Assembly: GCA_029624675.1 (NCBI GenBank)
Contig: JARSSP010000036.1
Location: forward strand, 186,001 to 250,000
Source of the DNA: Candidatus Contendibacter sp.
GTDB lineage: Bacteria > Pseudomonadota > Gammaproteobacteria > Competibacterales > Competibacteraceae
Length of the DNA stretch: 64,000 bases
Direction: 5' to 3'
Position numbers and translations under genes: made by a program. A model generated the notes under the pieces. The model was not told the DNA's origin. It ran no database searches and was given only the letters and a program-made list of their open reading frames with translations. Below are positions 8,457 through 16,948 of this stretch, piece by piece (the first letter of the stretch is position 1; each line of letters opens with the position of its first letter).

Positions 8457-8876
8457 ATGAACATAAGCGATGGCGCCAGCCCGGTGGAGAAGCTGAAGGC
8501 GGCTCAAGAAAAACAGCAGGTCGAAAAGGCGCTCCAGCGATTGCTGGACATGTGCGCGGGGGCAACCGGGGCATTGGTGGCCACCGCCGACGGCTTCGTC
8601 GTCGCCCGCGTCTTCAAGCAGGACATCGCGGAGAAATCCTTGGCCGCCATCACCAGTTCGGTGATGAGCCTGGCCGAGGCGCTGGTCAACGAGACGGGCC
8701 AGGGGCCGTGCCAAAACCTGATCGTCGAAGGCCAGGAAGGCCACGTGGTTTCCCTGCGTATCAATCACACCCGAGTGTTGACCGCCATGGCGACGCGCAA
8801 CACCCGATTGGGAATGCTGTTAAGCGCGGCCAAGGTGTGCGCGGAACAACTGGCGAGCACGCTAGGCGAAAAGTGA
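8457..8876 (+). CDS. Roadblock/LC7-domain protein
   Basis: A 139-residue protein with a short N-terminal helix rich in Glu, Lys and Gln, then a roadblock/LC7 fold: ALQRLLDMCAGATGALVATADGF, a central helix (LAAITSSVMSLAEALVNE) and a strand pair ending VVSLRINHTRVLTA. Roadblock proteins dimerise and bind small GTPases; MglB is a GAP for MglA. It lies 17 bp after the GTPase gene with a GGGAG site upstream. Function as GAP or scaffold for the adjacent GTPase is inferred from family and context. Confidence 0.85.
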   Translation: MNISDGASPVEKLKAAQEKQQVEKALQRLLDMCAGATGALVATADGFVVARVFKQDIAEKSLAAITSSVMSLAEALVNETGQGPCQNLIVEGQEGHVVSLRINHTRVLTAMATRNTRLGMLLSAAKVCAEQLASTLGEK

Positions 8877-9007
8877 CAAGCTTTCGCCGGCATGCTGGCT
8901 TGTTGAAGACGGCGATATGCCGTTCATGAGAAGCAGGATGGTCCCGCGGGACAGGTCAATTCCCAAGGGTATTTGTCGTTACCGAATCGATAATCGGAGA
9001 AGAGCAA

Positions 9008-9418
9008 ATGGCAGATTTGAATTCGCTGTGCAAAGGTCTCGTCAGCAGCGTCAACGACGCGCTGGGAGCCGCCGTCGTGGATCTGGAGTCCGGACTGTTG
9101 CTGGCGGTGGCTCATAGCGTGCCGTACTTTACCCAATCCTACCTGGACGCCGTGGCGGCGGCGGCGGTCGACATGTTCCGCGGGCCGACCGTGAGCACGG
9201 TCGAGGACATGCTGGCCGACCAGCGGGGTACTCCAGGCAAGAAGCATCTGCTCAAGGAAGTCCAGATGGCCACCGATAACACTTATCATTTCATGTGCGT
9301 CGTACCCAACAAACCCAACGCACTGTTGGTGCTCATCACCGGCAAGAAGGCCAACCTGGGCATGGGATGGGTGGCCGTCCGCAAGGCGGTAACGGAAGCC
9401 GCGCCGCTATGTCCTTAA
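9008..9418 (+). CDS. Second roadblock/LC7-like protein
   Basis: A 136-residue protein. Residues 1-35 (LCKGLVSSVNDALGAAVVDLESGLLLA) follow the roadblock pattern of helix then strand ending in a Gly turn. A central helix and closing strands follow (YHFMCVVPNKPNALLVLITG). Similarity to the first roadblock gene is weak, so they are probably paralogues with different partners. The ATG follows GGAGAAGAG. A 131-bp gap from the previous gene contains the 12-bp perfect palindrome GTCCCGCGGGAC at 8941-8952 and a small hairpin, so an internal regulatory or processing site is possible. Confidence 0.72.
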   Translation: MADLNSLCKGLVSSVNDALGAAVVDLESGLLLAVAHSVPYFTQSYLDAVAAAAVDMFRGPTVSTVEDMLADQRGTPGKKHLLKEVQMATDNTYHFMCVVPNKPNALLVLITGKKANLGMGWVAVRKAVTEAAPLCP

Positions 9419-9559
9419 GGGATTGAGCGGCATCGCCGACCCGGACGTCAGGGTTTGCGTCCGGTCCGCTTTATCGGGGAGTGGCGAGCGTAACGCGAAT
9501 CCAGGCGGCGTTCGCCAGACCCCCGGCGATATGGATCGGCACTCCAAAATATCCTGGAC

Positions 9560-11113
9560 ATGACAAGGGAAATCGCATCCGAGGCGTTGGCCGCCGCCCC
9601 TATCGAGGTGGTCTTTTCTCCGGCGAGCCTGGGCGACGCGGCGGCGGAGCGTGTGCGCCGAATCCTAAGCATACCTCGCGAGCAACTAGTCCATGGCGCC
9701 TCGTATACCGGGCGTCCATACACCTGGATCTATCGGGACGGCGAGTATGTCATCAAGGTGCGCGCCGAGTATCGCTTCCCAACCCGCGACGCGCGCCGCT
9801 GGATCGAACGCGCCAGGGAGCAGGAACAGCGGCTGGGCGTCCATCATCCGGCCAAGGGCTGGTTTCTCATCCAGATGGATGAGGTGGCCCTGATCGCCAA
9901 TATCACCCCCCAAATGATTCCGCTGCACACGCTGGGCGAGGCGTATTCCCAGACCGATCGGTGCGCCCTGCTGGAGCGTATGCTTGACCTTTATCTCCGG
10001 GTCGCGGCGAATCATGGGCAGCGCCTGGACGAGGGGCTGTCGAACTTCGCCATCGGCGCCGACGGCGAACTTTATTACGTCGACGACGATATTTATCGCT
10101 GGGATGAATTGACATCCCTGACGCAGGCGATGGGGTTCTGGTGTCGCGCCCTGCCCTGGTTCACGGTGGAGGTGGCCGAGCGCATCGGCCAAGTGCTGCA
10201 CCAGTTGTTGGACCGCTATTTTCGCGACCGCCATACGCTGATGGTGGCGGCCAACCTGATCCGCCAGTTACCCCTCGTCAATCCCGAACAGGGGCGTCGC
10301 CGGGCCGGGTTGCTCCAGGGTCTCGAATCCGCCGCGCCAAGAAAGCCGGCCCGGCGGAAGGTGCTGGGACAAGAGGCATTTGCCTTGTTGGGCGATATCC
10401 ACGCCAATTATCCAGCTCTGCAAGCCGTATTGGCCGAGCTGGACCGGCTGGGAGTTCGGGACGGTTTGGTGCTGGGGGATGTCGTCGGCTACGGTCCCCA
10501 CCCGGTGGAATGCATCCGAGCCGTGCGGGAGCGCAACTTTGCGGTGATCAAAGGCAATCACGAATATGCCGTCGTCACCGGCCAGTTCGTCAAGGGCTTT
10601 TCGAAGCACGCCAAAGCCGTCGCGGAGTGGACCCGAAACCGCCTCAGCGCCGAGGAATTGGCTTGGTTGGACGAGCTTCCGCCCAGCCTGCATCAAGAGG
10701 GCTGGCTGGCGGTGCATGGCGCGCCTCAGGACAAGCACTGTTTCTTTGGCTATGTCTATCGCATGTCGTATGAGGCCAATCTGGACAACCTCGCCGAGCG
10801 CGATATCCCAATCTGTTTTCACGGCCATTCCCACATCACCGGCGTCTACTTCCGCGACCAGAGCGGCGACAGCGGATTTTGCAAGGACCACCAGCAGTCC
10901 CTTCAAAACTACAGCTACTGTCTAGCCAGTCCCGGCTCGGTGGGACAACCCCGCGACAACGACGGACCCGCCGCTGCCTTCGCGATCTTCAACCCACAAA
11001 CGAAGCAATTGGTTTTCCATCGCGTCGATTACCCGGTGGAAACCACCATCGACGCCATGCTGGCCAACGATCTTCCGGCGGTCCTGGCGCAACGGCTGCG
11101 CAACGGCGAGTGA
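9560..11113 (+). CDS. Fusion protein: kinase-like N-terminal domain + calcineurin-like metallophosphatase
   Basis: A 517-residue two-part protein. The C-terminal part is a metallophosphoesterase with all core motifs: GDIHAN at 278-283, GDVVGYGP from 306, GNHE from 332, and HGHSH at 421-425. It resembles YfcE/ApaH-like phosphodiesterases. The N-terminal 250 residues have a protein-kinase-like look: YVIKVRAEYRFP as a VAVK-like Lys strand, and GLSNFAIGADGELYYVDDD resembling a catalytic loop plus DFG-type aspartates. Whether it phosphorylates anything is unknown. Linking a kinase-like and a phosphatase domain would suit a bifunctional switch. It sits downstream of the GTPase/roadblock genes on the same strand, 141 bp after the last. 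Confidence 0.8.
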   Translation: MTREIASEALAAAPIEVVFSPASLGDAAAERVRRILSIPREQLVHGASYTGRPYTWIYRDGEYVIKVRAEYRFPTRDARRWIERAREQEQRLGVHHPAKGWFLIQMDEVALIANITPQMIPLHTLGEAYSQTDRCALLERMLDLYLRVAANHGQRLDEGLSNFAIGADGELYYVDDDIYRWDELTSLTQAMGFWCRALPWFTVEVAERIGQVLHQLLDRYFRDRHTLMVAANLIRQLPLVNPEQGRRRAGLLQGLESAAPRKPARRKVLGQEAFALLGDIHANYPALQAVLAELDRLGVRDGLVLGDVVGYGPHPVECIRAVRERNFAVIKGNHEYAVVTGQFVKGFSKHAKAVAEWTRNRLSAEELAWLDELPPSLHQEGWLAVHGAPQDKHCFFGYVYRMSYEANLDNLAERDIPICFHGHSHITGVYFRDQSGDSGFCKDHQQSLQNYSYCLASPGSVGQPRDNDGPAAAFAIFNPQTKQLVFHRVDYPVETTIDAMLANDLPAVLAQRLRNGE

Positions 11114-11241
11114 AACGCGCGGCCCTGCGAAGCCGCTGAAACAGCCGTCCGAATCGGACGAGAACTTTTCTCCCGCCGTGGCCGGCGAATCGGCGAAACA
11201 ACCCGCGGGACGTTGAACAATCAGTGGGAACATCAAAATCC

Positions 11242-12036
11242 ATGTCAGCGGACAATCTCGAAATCAAAACCGAAGCCGATTATCAAAAGGTATTGGCAAC
11301 GCTCTCGCGCCAGGATCGCCCCCACGCCATCCTGCTGTTTTTGATGAGAGTGTTGGAATCCTACCGCGCGGCGCGCAAGATCGGCTGGTCGCGCCCCTGG
11401 AACAAGCAGGCTGTCGTCAACTTCCAAAGCTTCAAGCTCGACGCCGTCCGCGACCATGAATTACTGGAGCTGGGTCGGGATGTGCTCGACGCTGAATGCG
11501 CGGCGATGCCCGCCCCGGCGCGCGCCTTCGTCGATGATCTGCTGGCGCGCCGCGACCGGCTGATGGGTTTCGTCTTCATTCAGGAATTCACCGACGCGGG
11601 GCGTCGGTTCGAAGGCGGGGTGTTGAGCTTGGGACGGCGGGCGGCCGAGCAACCTCGCTATCGGGACCGGCTCGACCTCATCCTTGAATCCCCGGTGGTG
11701 GAAGGTCACAGTCAGGGCCTCGCGCGCCTGCGGGTTTTCGTCGATCCCCACCTGGGGAAAAAGGAACCGCTGTGGTCGACGACCGTGGAGCCGGTCCATG
11801 GCGTCGCCAGCGGCGACCTTTTCGAACGACTCGCGGCGCTGTCCTGGGATTGGGCGCGGCGGCCGGAACGGGTATGGGACCACTGGACCTCGGCGTACAT
11901 CGATTATTTCGGTCCACGCCAATGGCTGATGCGCAAAAGCTATTTTCACGTCACCGACGCGCCTTGGGTACGGATCGACCCGGCCGCGTCCACCGCGCCC
12001 AGGGAAATACTTCACCTGGAGTCCTCGATATCGTGA
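11242..12036 (+). CDS. Unknown soluble protein in GTPase cluster
   Basis: Not recognised. The 264-residue product has no signal peptide or membrane segment and is rich in Arg, Trp and acidic residues. It opens with charged helices (SADNLEIKTEADYQKVLATL). Notable segments are LSWDWARRPERVWDHWTSAY and YIDYFGPRQWLMRK, both unusually aromatic. The ATG at 11242 was chosen; GTG at 11224 is possible. Its TGA overlaps the GTG start of the next gene (GTGA), a strong sign the two are made together. The 128-bp gap before it contains no other gene. Confidence 0.7.
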   Translation: MSADNLEIKTEADYQKVLATLSRQDRPHAILLFLMRVLESYRAARKIGWSRPWNKQAVVNFQSFKLDAVRDHELLELGRDVLDAECAAMPAPARAFVDDLLARRDRLMGFVFIQEFTDAGRRFEGGVLSLGRRAAEQPRYRDRLDLILESPVVEGHSQGLARLRVFVDPHLGKKEPLWSTTVEPVHGVASGDLFERLAALSWDWARRPERVWDHWTSAYIDYFGPRQWLMRKSYFHVTDAPWVRIDPAASTAPREILHLESSIS

Positions 12037-12686
12037 GCTTCGCGTTCGCGGTCATCCATGCGGTGGACGACATCGAGCAGGCCGCCGCTTTTTTCCGCGA
12101 CGTGCTCGATTTTCGGGAACACAGCCGGAGTAGCGGCTGGGCGCAGGTGGAAAACGGCGCGCTGACCGTCCGGCTGGTGGCCGCCAACCGCTTCGCCCGC
12201 GCGCCGAGCGACCTGGAGCTGGACCTGGCGACCCCGGACGTATCGGCGGCGAGCGCGGCGTTGCTGGAACGGGAAGGATTGGAACCGCTCATGGCTCCCA
12301 CCTGGGTCAGCGCGGACCGCATGGAGGCGCGGCTACGAGCGCCCCACCGCGTCGTGCTCACCCTGTCCCGTATCTTCGACGAGGATGCGTTGGGCATTCT
12401 GCCAGAGCTGCCCACCAGCCTCGTGTGGACCGAGGACGCCGCGGCGTACACCCAGCGGTTGTTGCGTTTCGTCCCCGTCAGTTTCCGCGCGCAGGCCCGG
12501 AAGCGCGTTACCGAGTGCGCGGAGACCCTGGCGATCACGGCGGGCAACGTCACGGTCGACCGGGATACCGCGTTGCGCGCCCTGGTCACGAGCACCCCGG
12601 CGTTTCAGCACGAGGGGTTGCGAGCGGCGCTCCGGGACGAGGGTATCGACCCCAAGCCCCTGTTCGTGGAGCTTGCGGAGCCATGA
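12033..12686 (+). CDS. VOC (glyoxalase-like) domain fused to PCP_red-like helical domain
   Basis: A 217-residue protein beginning with GTG inside the previous gene's stop. Residues 1-110 look like one VOC/glyoxalase module: FAVIHAVDDIEQAAAFFRDVL, a central variable strand, then LELDLATPDVSAA and a final RVVLTLSRIF strand. Residues from about 145 (LLRFVPVSFRAQARKRV... AITAGNVTVDRDTA) match the small helical domain named after the light-independent protochlorophyllide reductase subunit (PCP_red), which also occurs in unrelated proteins. Ligand unknown. It ends in an ATGA overlap with the ABC1 kinase gene. The fusion is unusual and the assignment of each half rests on pattern recognition. Confidence 0.6.
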   Translation: MSFAFAVIHAVDDIEQAAAFFRDVLDFREHSRSSGWAQVENGALTVRLVAANRFARAPSDLELDLATPDVSAASAALLEREGLEPLMAPTWVSADRMEARLRAPHRVVLTLSRIFDEDALGILPELPTSLVWTEDAAAYTQRLLRFVPVSFRAQARKRVTECAETLAITAGNVTVDRDTALRALVTSTPAFQHEGLRAALRDEGIDPKPLFVELAEP

Positions 12687-14239
12687 GCCGCGCCGCCCTG
12701 GCCGTGATCCAGCGCGCCGGAATGCTGGCCCGCATCGGCTGGATCGCCAGGAAGGCGCGCAATAGCTCCAGCGAGACGGAACGGTTGCTTGCCAAGCAAG
12801 CCTTGGCCGGATTGTTCGCGGATGCGCGCGGCATCACCATGAAGGTGGGGCAACTGTTCGCGGGCGCCGCTGGCGAAACCCCGCTGCGGGCACTGGTGAC
12901 GGCGGAGATCGAGCCGCGCCCGCTCCGAGACATGCTGGCGGTGCTCGAAGCCGATCTGGGGCGGTCCGCCAGGACGCTGTTTGCCGTCATCGACGAAGCG
13001 CGGGCCGCCGCGTCCCTGGGCCAGGTGCACCGCGCCGTGCTCAAAAACGGCGGCGTCGTGGCCCTCAAGATGCGTTACCCGGACATTGCGGCGGCGGTGG
13101 ACGCCGAATTGCGCCTGGCCGGATTGTTGCCTGGCGTGGGACCGGTAAAGCGCTGGGGCTTCGACTTGGAGGCGTACAAACAAACCCTGCGGGACAACAT
13201 GCGGCGGGAACTCGATTACCGCTCCGAGGCGGAACGGCAACGGCGCTTCGCGGCGGCGGTGCGGATGCCAGGACTGCGGGTTCCCGAGGTTCACATGGAT
13301 CTGTGTGGGGAACGAGTGTTGGCGCAGAGCTGGGAATCCGGCGTGTTGTTGGATCAGGTCGTTGGTTGGCCGAAACAGGATCGCCTGTTGATCGGCCGCA
13401 CGCTGCTGTTGACCCTGTTCAAAAGCCTGTTCGTCGCTGGCGAGGTGCATGGCGACCCCAATCCAGGCAATTATTTTTACCGGCGCGGCGACGATGGCCA
13501 GCCGGAGGTGGTGCTGCTCGATTTCGGTTGCACCGTGCCGGTGAGCGAACCGCGCCGGCTGGCTTTGCTCAAGCTATTGCTGGCTTGCCGCGAGGGCATG
13601 GATGTAGCGCCGCTCCAATGCTTCGCGGCCCTGGGGTTCGACCCCGGCAAGCTTTCCCATCTGAACGAGACGTTGCCCGCCCTGTGTCGAGTTCTGTTCC
13701 GCCCGTTTTTGGTGGATGGTGCGTTTCACCCCGCCGACTGGCACCTGAAGCGGGATATCACGGCGCTGCTTGGCGAGCACCGCTGGTGGTTTCGCTCGGC
13801 GGGACCCGCGGATTTGCTGCTGCTCATGCGGGCTTTTCAAGGACTGGCGGCGCAACTCGGGCGATTGGAGGCGCGGTTACCCTGGTGGCCCTTGCTGGAG
13901 CAGGCGGTTGGAGCCGAACTCATGCAACGCGCGCGCGCCTGGACATTGCCGGAGTTGCCGCCGGCGCTGGCTTCCGGCGCGGTCAGCATCCGCGCCATCG
14001 CCCGCCGCCTTTGCGTGAGCGTCACCGAGGGAAGCGTACCGCGGATTTCGTTCAGCATGCCGGCCGAGGCCGCGCTCGATCTGGAAAACATCATCCCCGA
14101 GGACGTGCTGGAGCGCATCCGCGCCGCCCGCGTCGATCTCGGCGCCATCATGAACCACGTCCGCGCCAGCGGCATCGCGCCCCAGGAGTTGTTCGTGCTC
14201 GACGACGGCCCGAAGCGCCATCGGGTCTGGTTGGAATGA
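12683..14239 (+). CDS. ABC1/UbiB-family atypical kinase
   Basis: A 518-residue member of the ABC1 (AarF/UbiB/Coq8) family. All hallmarks are visible: KxGQ in MKVGQLFAG, the Ala-rich nucleotide loop AAASLGQVH, the Lys strand VALKMRYP, HGDPNPGNYF as catalytic loop and LLDFGCT as metal-binding DFG. Family members have ATPase/kinase activity and support ubiquinone synthesis. UbiB itself usually sits with ubiE and ubiJ and has two C-terminal membrane helices. Here there are none obvious, and the C-terminal 100 residues are different (ISFSMPAEAALDLENIIPEDV), so this is probably a specialised paralogue rather than the housekeeping UbiB. It is the last gene of the coupled chain. Confidence 0.88.
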   Translation: MSRAALAVIQRAGMLARIGWIARKARNSSSETERLLAKQALAGLFADARGITMKVGQLFAGAAGETPLRALVTAEIEPRPLRDMLAVLEADLGRSARTLFAVIDEARAAASLGQVHRAVLKNGGVVALKMRYPDIAAAVDAELRLAGLLPGVGPVKRWGFDLEAYKQTLRDNMRRELDYRSEAERQRRFAAAVRMPGLRVPEVHMDLCGERVLAQSWESGVLLDQVVGWPKQDRLLIGRTLLLTLFKSLFVAGEVHGDPNPGNYFYRRGDDGQPEVVLLDFGCTVPVSEPRRLALLKLLLACREGMDVAPLQCFAALGFDPGKLSHLNETLPALCRVLFRPFLVDGAFHPADWHLKRDITALLGEHRWWFRSAGPADLLLLMRAFQGLAAQLGRLEARLPWWPLLEQAVGAELMQRARAWTLPELPPALASGAVSIRAIARRLCVSVTEGSVPRISFSMPAEAALDLENIIPEDVLERIRAARVDLGAIMNHVRASGIAPQELFVLDDGPKRHRVWLE

Positions 14240-14255
14240 GCGCCTGTTACCTCAT

Positions 14256-14744
14256 TCAGAAAAACCGCAGATAGGCTTCCAGCACTCGCAAGGTATAGTC
14301 GCCGGTGGCGCCCGTCCGGTACTGCGCCGGATCGCCGGTCATCCACCAAGCGGCCGCGCGCTGCACGGCGACCATTTCGTTCTGCTGGCTCTGGGCGAAC
14401 TGGTCACGCAGCACCGGACCCATGACGCAGACCAGTATCGGCCGGGCCAGGGTCGGATCGGCGGCGAATTGCTCGGGTGTGACCTCCTGACCGAAACAGC
14501 GCCTGGACCAGCGCGCGATATTGTCCGGTTTGATCCGCCAGTCACTGTATAGGCTGGCATCGGCGCTGGCGGGCGGGGCCGCCAGCCGCAGCGCCTCCAC
14601 CAGTGCCTCCACCTTGGCGTCGGAAAGCTGCGCCTGAACGATGCACGGCGCCAACGCCAGCAGGAACAGCGTGGTCAACCACCAGCGATGCCGGTTCGAA
14701 GGAAAACCGATGGAACGGAAAGTCGCGCGGCTCTGGGGCAACAT
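14256..14744 (-). CDS. Exported protein of unknown function
   Basis: A 162-residue product with a basic N-terminus and a hydrophobic stretch at about residues 21-38 ending AQAQ, consistent with a Sec signal peptide. The mature part has three Cys (RRCFGQ, LVCVMG and few others) and ends YTLRVLEAYLRFF. It includes a helical region RDQFAQSQQNEMVAVQRAAAWWM. No family recognised. It is convergent with the ABC1 kinase gene, with only 16 bp between the stops and no terminator visible, so read-through is possible. Confidence 0.75.
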   Translation of the reverse strand: MLPQSRATFRSIGFPSNRHRWWLTTLFLLALAPCIVQAQLSDAKVEALVEALRLAAPPASADASLYSDWRIKPDNIARWSRRCFGQEVTPEQFAADPTLARPILVCVMGPVLRDQFAQSQQNEMVAVQRAAAWWMTGDPAQYRTGATGDYTLRVLEAYLRFF

Positions 14745-14793
14745 GGCGTCCTCCTACGGCAAACTTCGGTGTGGTGAGGGGGCGGCGCGGTTC

Positions 14794-15645
14794 TCACCGC
14801 AGCACCACCGTTTTGCCGCCGTTGAGGAACACTCGCCGCTCCAAATGATAATGAATTGCCCGAGCCAGCACGATGTTTTCGATGTCGCGACCGACCGCCG
14901 CCAACTGCTCGGGCGTGTGGGCGTGATCCACCCGCTCCACCTCCTGCTCGATGATCGGCCCCTCGTCCAGGTTGGCGGTCACGTAGTGCGCGGTGGCGCC
15001 GATCAGCTTCACCCCTCGCGCGTGCGCCTGGTGGTAGGGTCGGGCGCCCTTGAAGCCGGGCAGGAAGGAGTGGTGGATATTGATCGCCCGTCCCGCCAGC
15101 GCCCGGCACAATTCCGGCGACAGAATTTGCATGTAGCGGGCCAGGATGACCAGCTCGGCGCCGGTTTGCTCCACCAGCGCCAGGATTTGGCGCTCCTGTT
15201 CCGGCTTGGTTTCCGGCGTCACCGGCAGATGGTGATACGGGATCGCGTGCCATTCCGCCAGATGCGCCAACTCGCGGTGATTGGACACGATGGCGGTGAT
15301 CTCCATCGGCAGCGCGCCGGTGCGGTGCCGGTACAGCAGATCGTTCAGGCAGTGCTCGGCCTTGGAGACCAGGATCATGAGCCGCGGGCGCTGGCGTGGG
15401 TCGTACAGCCGCCAGTCCATCTTAAAGTTCCGGGCCAGCGGGGCGAAATCCTCCAGCAGGGTCGGCGCGGTCGTTTCGTCCAGGTCGAAAACCAGCCGCA
15501 TGAAAAACCGACCCGATTCGGTATCGCTGAACTGGTTGGATTCGACGATGTTGCCCGCGTGGGCGGCCAGCGCGTTGGACACGGTGGCCACGATGCCCAC
15601 CCGATCCGGGCAGGCGATGGTCAGGATATAGCGCAGGGTTGGCAT
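14794..15645 (-). CDS. purU: Formyltetrahydrofolate deformylase
   Basis: Hydrolyses 10-formyl-THF to formate and THF, balancing one-carbon and purine metabolism. The 283-residue product has an N-terminal ACT domain (LTIACPDRVGIVATVSNAL) and a formyl-transferase domain with INIHHSFLPGFKGARPYHQA, which holds the catalytic Asn/His loop, and the Asp in TANLDEGPII. Length matches the family (about 280). The ATG at 15645 was chosen because AAAGGA lies 5 nt upstream; the in-frame start 12 codons further up has none. It stands apart from the purF group at 51.6 kb. Confidence 0.95.
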   Translation of the reverse strand: MPTLRYILTIACPDRVGIVATVSNALAAHAGNIVESNQFSDTESGRFFMRLVFDLDETTAPTLLEDFAPLARNFKMDWRLYDPRQRPRLMILVSKAEHCLNDLLYRHRTGALPMEITAIVSNHRELAHLAEWHAIPYHHLPVTPETKPEQERQILALVEQTGAELVILARYMQILSPELCRALAGRAINIHHSFLPGFKGARPYHQAHARGVKLIGATAHYVTANLDEGPIIEQEVERVDHAHTPEQLAAVGRDIENIVLARAIHYHLERRVFLNGGKTVVLR

Positions 15646-15702
15646 GGATTCCTTTGGAAGCTCGCGCGGAAAAGCGCGCATTGTAAGCGAAACTCCCCGC
15701 GC

Positions 15703-16623
15703 TCAATCCTCGGCTTCCGGCAAATTCAACACGTTCCGCAACAGCGGCAGGTGCAGCCGGACGCAGTCCATGCCGGCGGCGATAGCCTCGTCGGCCTGAT
15801 CGAAGTCCATCAGTCCCAGGTGCACCAGGCGTGGTGCCAGCACCACATCGGGTGGATCGCCGGCCATCCGCGCCCGGGTGATCCGATCCTGCATGATGTT
15901 GATCGAACCGGCCATGACATCGAACAATCCCGGCGGTTCATCCGCTTCCGCTTCGTCCTTCGTGTGGTTGTCATTGCCCAGCATGGCTTGCAGGCCGGCG
16001 CTCAGCCGCGCTAGTAGCGGACTCGGCGTCACCAAGCGCGGAGACCGACCGCTGAAATGCTTGCCGACGATGTCACCGTTCAAGTTGACCGCGATCACCC
16101 GATCCGCTCCCAGCGCCCGACACAACGATACGGGCAACGGGTCCACCAGACCGCCATCCACCAGCCAGCGGCCTTGATGGCGCATCGGGCTGAACAATCC
16201 CGGCAGGGCGATGGATGCCCGCACCGCCTCCAGCAACGAACCGTCCTGAAACCACACCTCACGACCGGTCTGCAGATCGGTGGCCACCGCGCCGAACGGT
16301 TTGGGCAAGGTCTCGATGGGCGCATCTTCCACCCGCTCGCGGAAGGCGCGCATCAAGCGCTCGCCCTCCACCCCCCCGAGCCGCACGTCCATGTAGCGGA
16401 TGATTTCCCACCAGTCGATCCGCGCCACCCATTCTTCCAACCGGTCTAGCGCGTTGCTGGCATAGGCCGCGCCGACCAGGGCGCCAATCGAGGTACCGGA
16501 CACCACATCTGGAAAGATGTCGGCCTGTTCCAACGCCCGCAGGACGCCGATATGCGCCCAGCCGCGCGCCGAGCCACTGCCAAGAGCAATGCCGAGTCGG
16601 GGTTTTCGCGTGAGCATGGGCAT
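15703..16623 (-). CDS. Patatin-like phospholipase/esterase (RssA-like)
   Basis: A soluble 306-residue patatin-domain protein. Motifs: the glycine-rich oxyanion loop GSGSARGWAHIGVLRAL, the nucleophile Ser in GTSIGALVG and the catalytic Asp in VDGGLVDPLP. This is the Ser-Asp dyad of bacterial RssA/YchK-like patatins. Substrate unknown, probably a lipid or acyl ester. The ATG at 16623 has AGGA six nt before it; starts 2 codons downstream or 5 upstream are possible. It follows the broken SEC-C gene and precedes purU in the same direction, 57 bp away. Confidence 0.88.
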   Translation of the reverse strand: MPMLTRKPRLGIALGSGSARGWAHIGVLRALEQADIFPDVVSGTSIGALVGAAYASNALDRLEEWVARIDWWEIIRYMDVRLGGVEGERLMRAFRERVEDAPIETLPKPFGAVATDLQTGREVWFQDGSLLEAVRASIALPGLFSPMRHQGRWLVDGGLVDPLPVSLCRALGADRVIAVNLNGDIVGKHFSGRSPRLVTPSPLLARLSAGLQAMLGNDNHTKDEAEADEPPGLFDVMAGSINIMQDRITRARMAGDPPDVVLAPRLVHLGLMDFDQADEAIAAGMDCVRLHLPLLRNVLNLPEAED

Positions 16624-16706
16624 GGGTTTTCCTCGCAAGATCGTTCGATGGGCGGCCGACCTGGACCAGCAAGCAGATCCATCAGCCCACCGCGGGTCAT
16701 CATGGC

Positions 16707-16948
16707 CTAAAAGTAGTGATCGCGATCACTGCCGTCGAACTGGCCGCCGCGCATGCAACAGTTCTTGAAACCGGCGACCTGAGTGGCAGGGGCAGGGGTC
16801 GTTGCGGCCGAGACGCTCAAGCAGCTCCTTGTCGCCGTTGACGACTTGTTCGCCGCGCTTGACGCGCGTCTCGGAGGGAAAACCGCGCTTACGCTTGCTC
16901 GTCGCCTCGAAACCGGCTGGAGTCGAGGTGCTGGGTCTTTTTGTCCAT
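16707..16948 (-). pseudogene. SEC-C metal-binding-motif protein, broken by two +1 shifts
   Basis: Reading from the ATG at 16948, which follows GGAGG by 6 nt, gives [13 protein letters not shown]. The frame must then shift at AAA 16910-16912 to continue [15 protein letters not shown] up to [14 protein letters not shown]. It must shift again at AAA 16768-16770 to finish [19 protein letters not shown] and a stop. Only the doubly corrected product, about 81 residues, gives the complete SEC-C pattern CxC...CC that binds zinc as in the SecA C-terminus. Both shifts need one T removed from the same minus-strand 9-mer GCCGGTTTC. Assembly error and true decay are both possible. Small SEC-C proteins of this type are otherwise uncharacterised. 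Confidence 0.7.

Noticed and set aside
14641..16014. Long open frame on the plus strand across purU and the patatin gene
   Set aside because: Antisense to two well-supported genes; His/Gln/Arg-rich shadow composition with no family resemblance.
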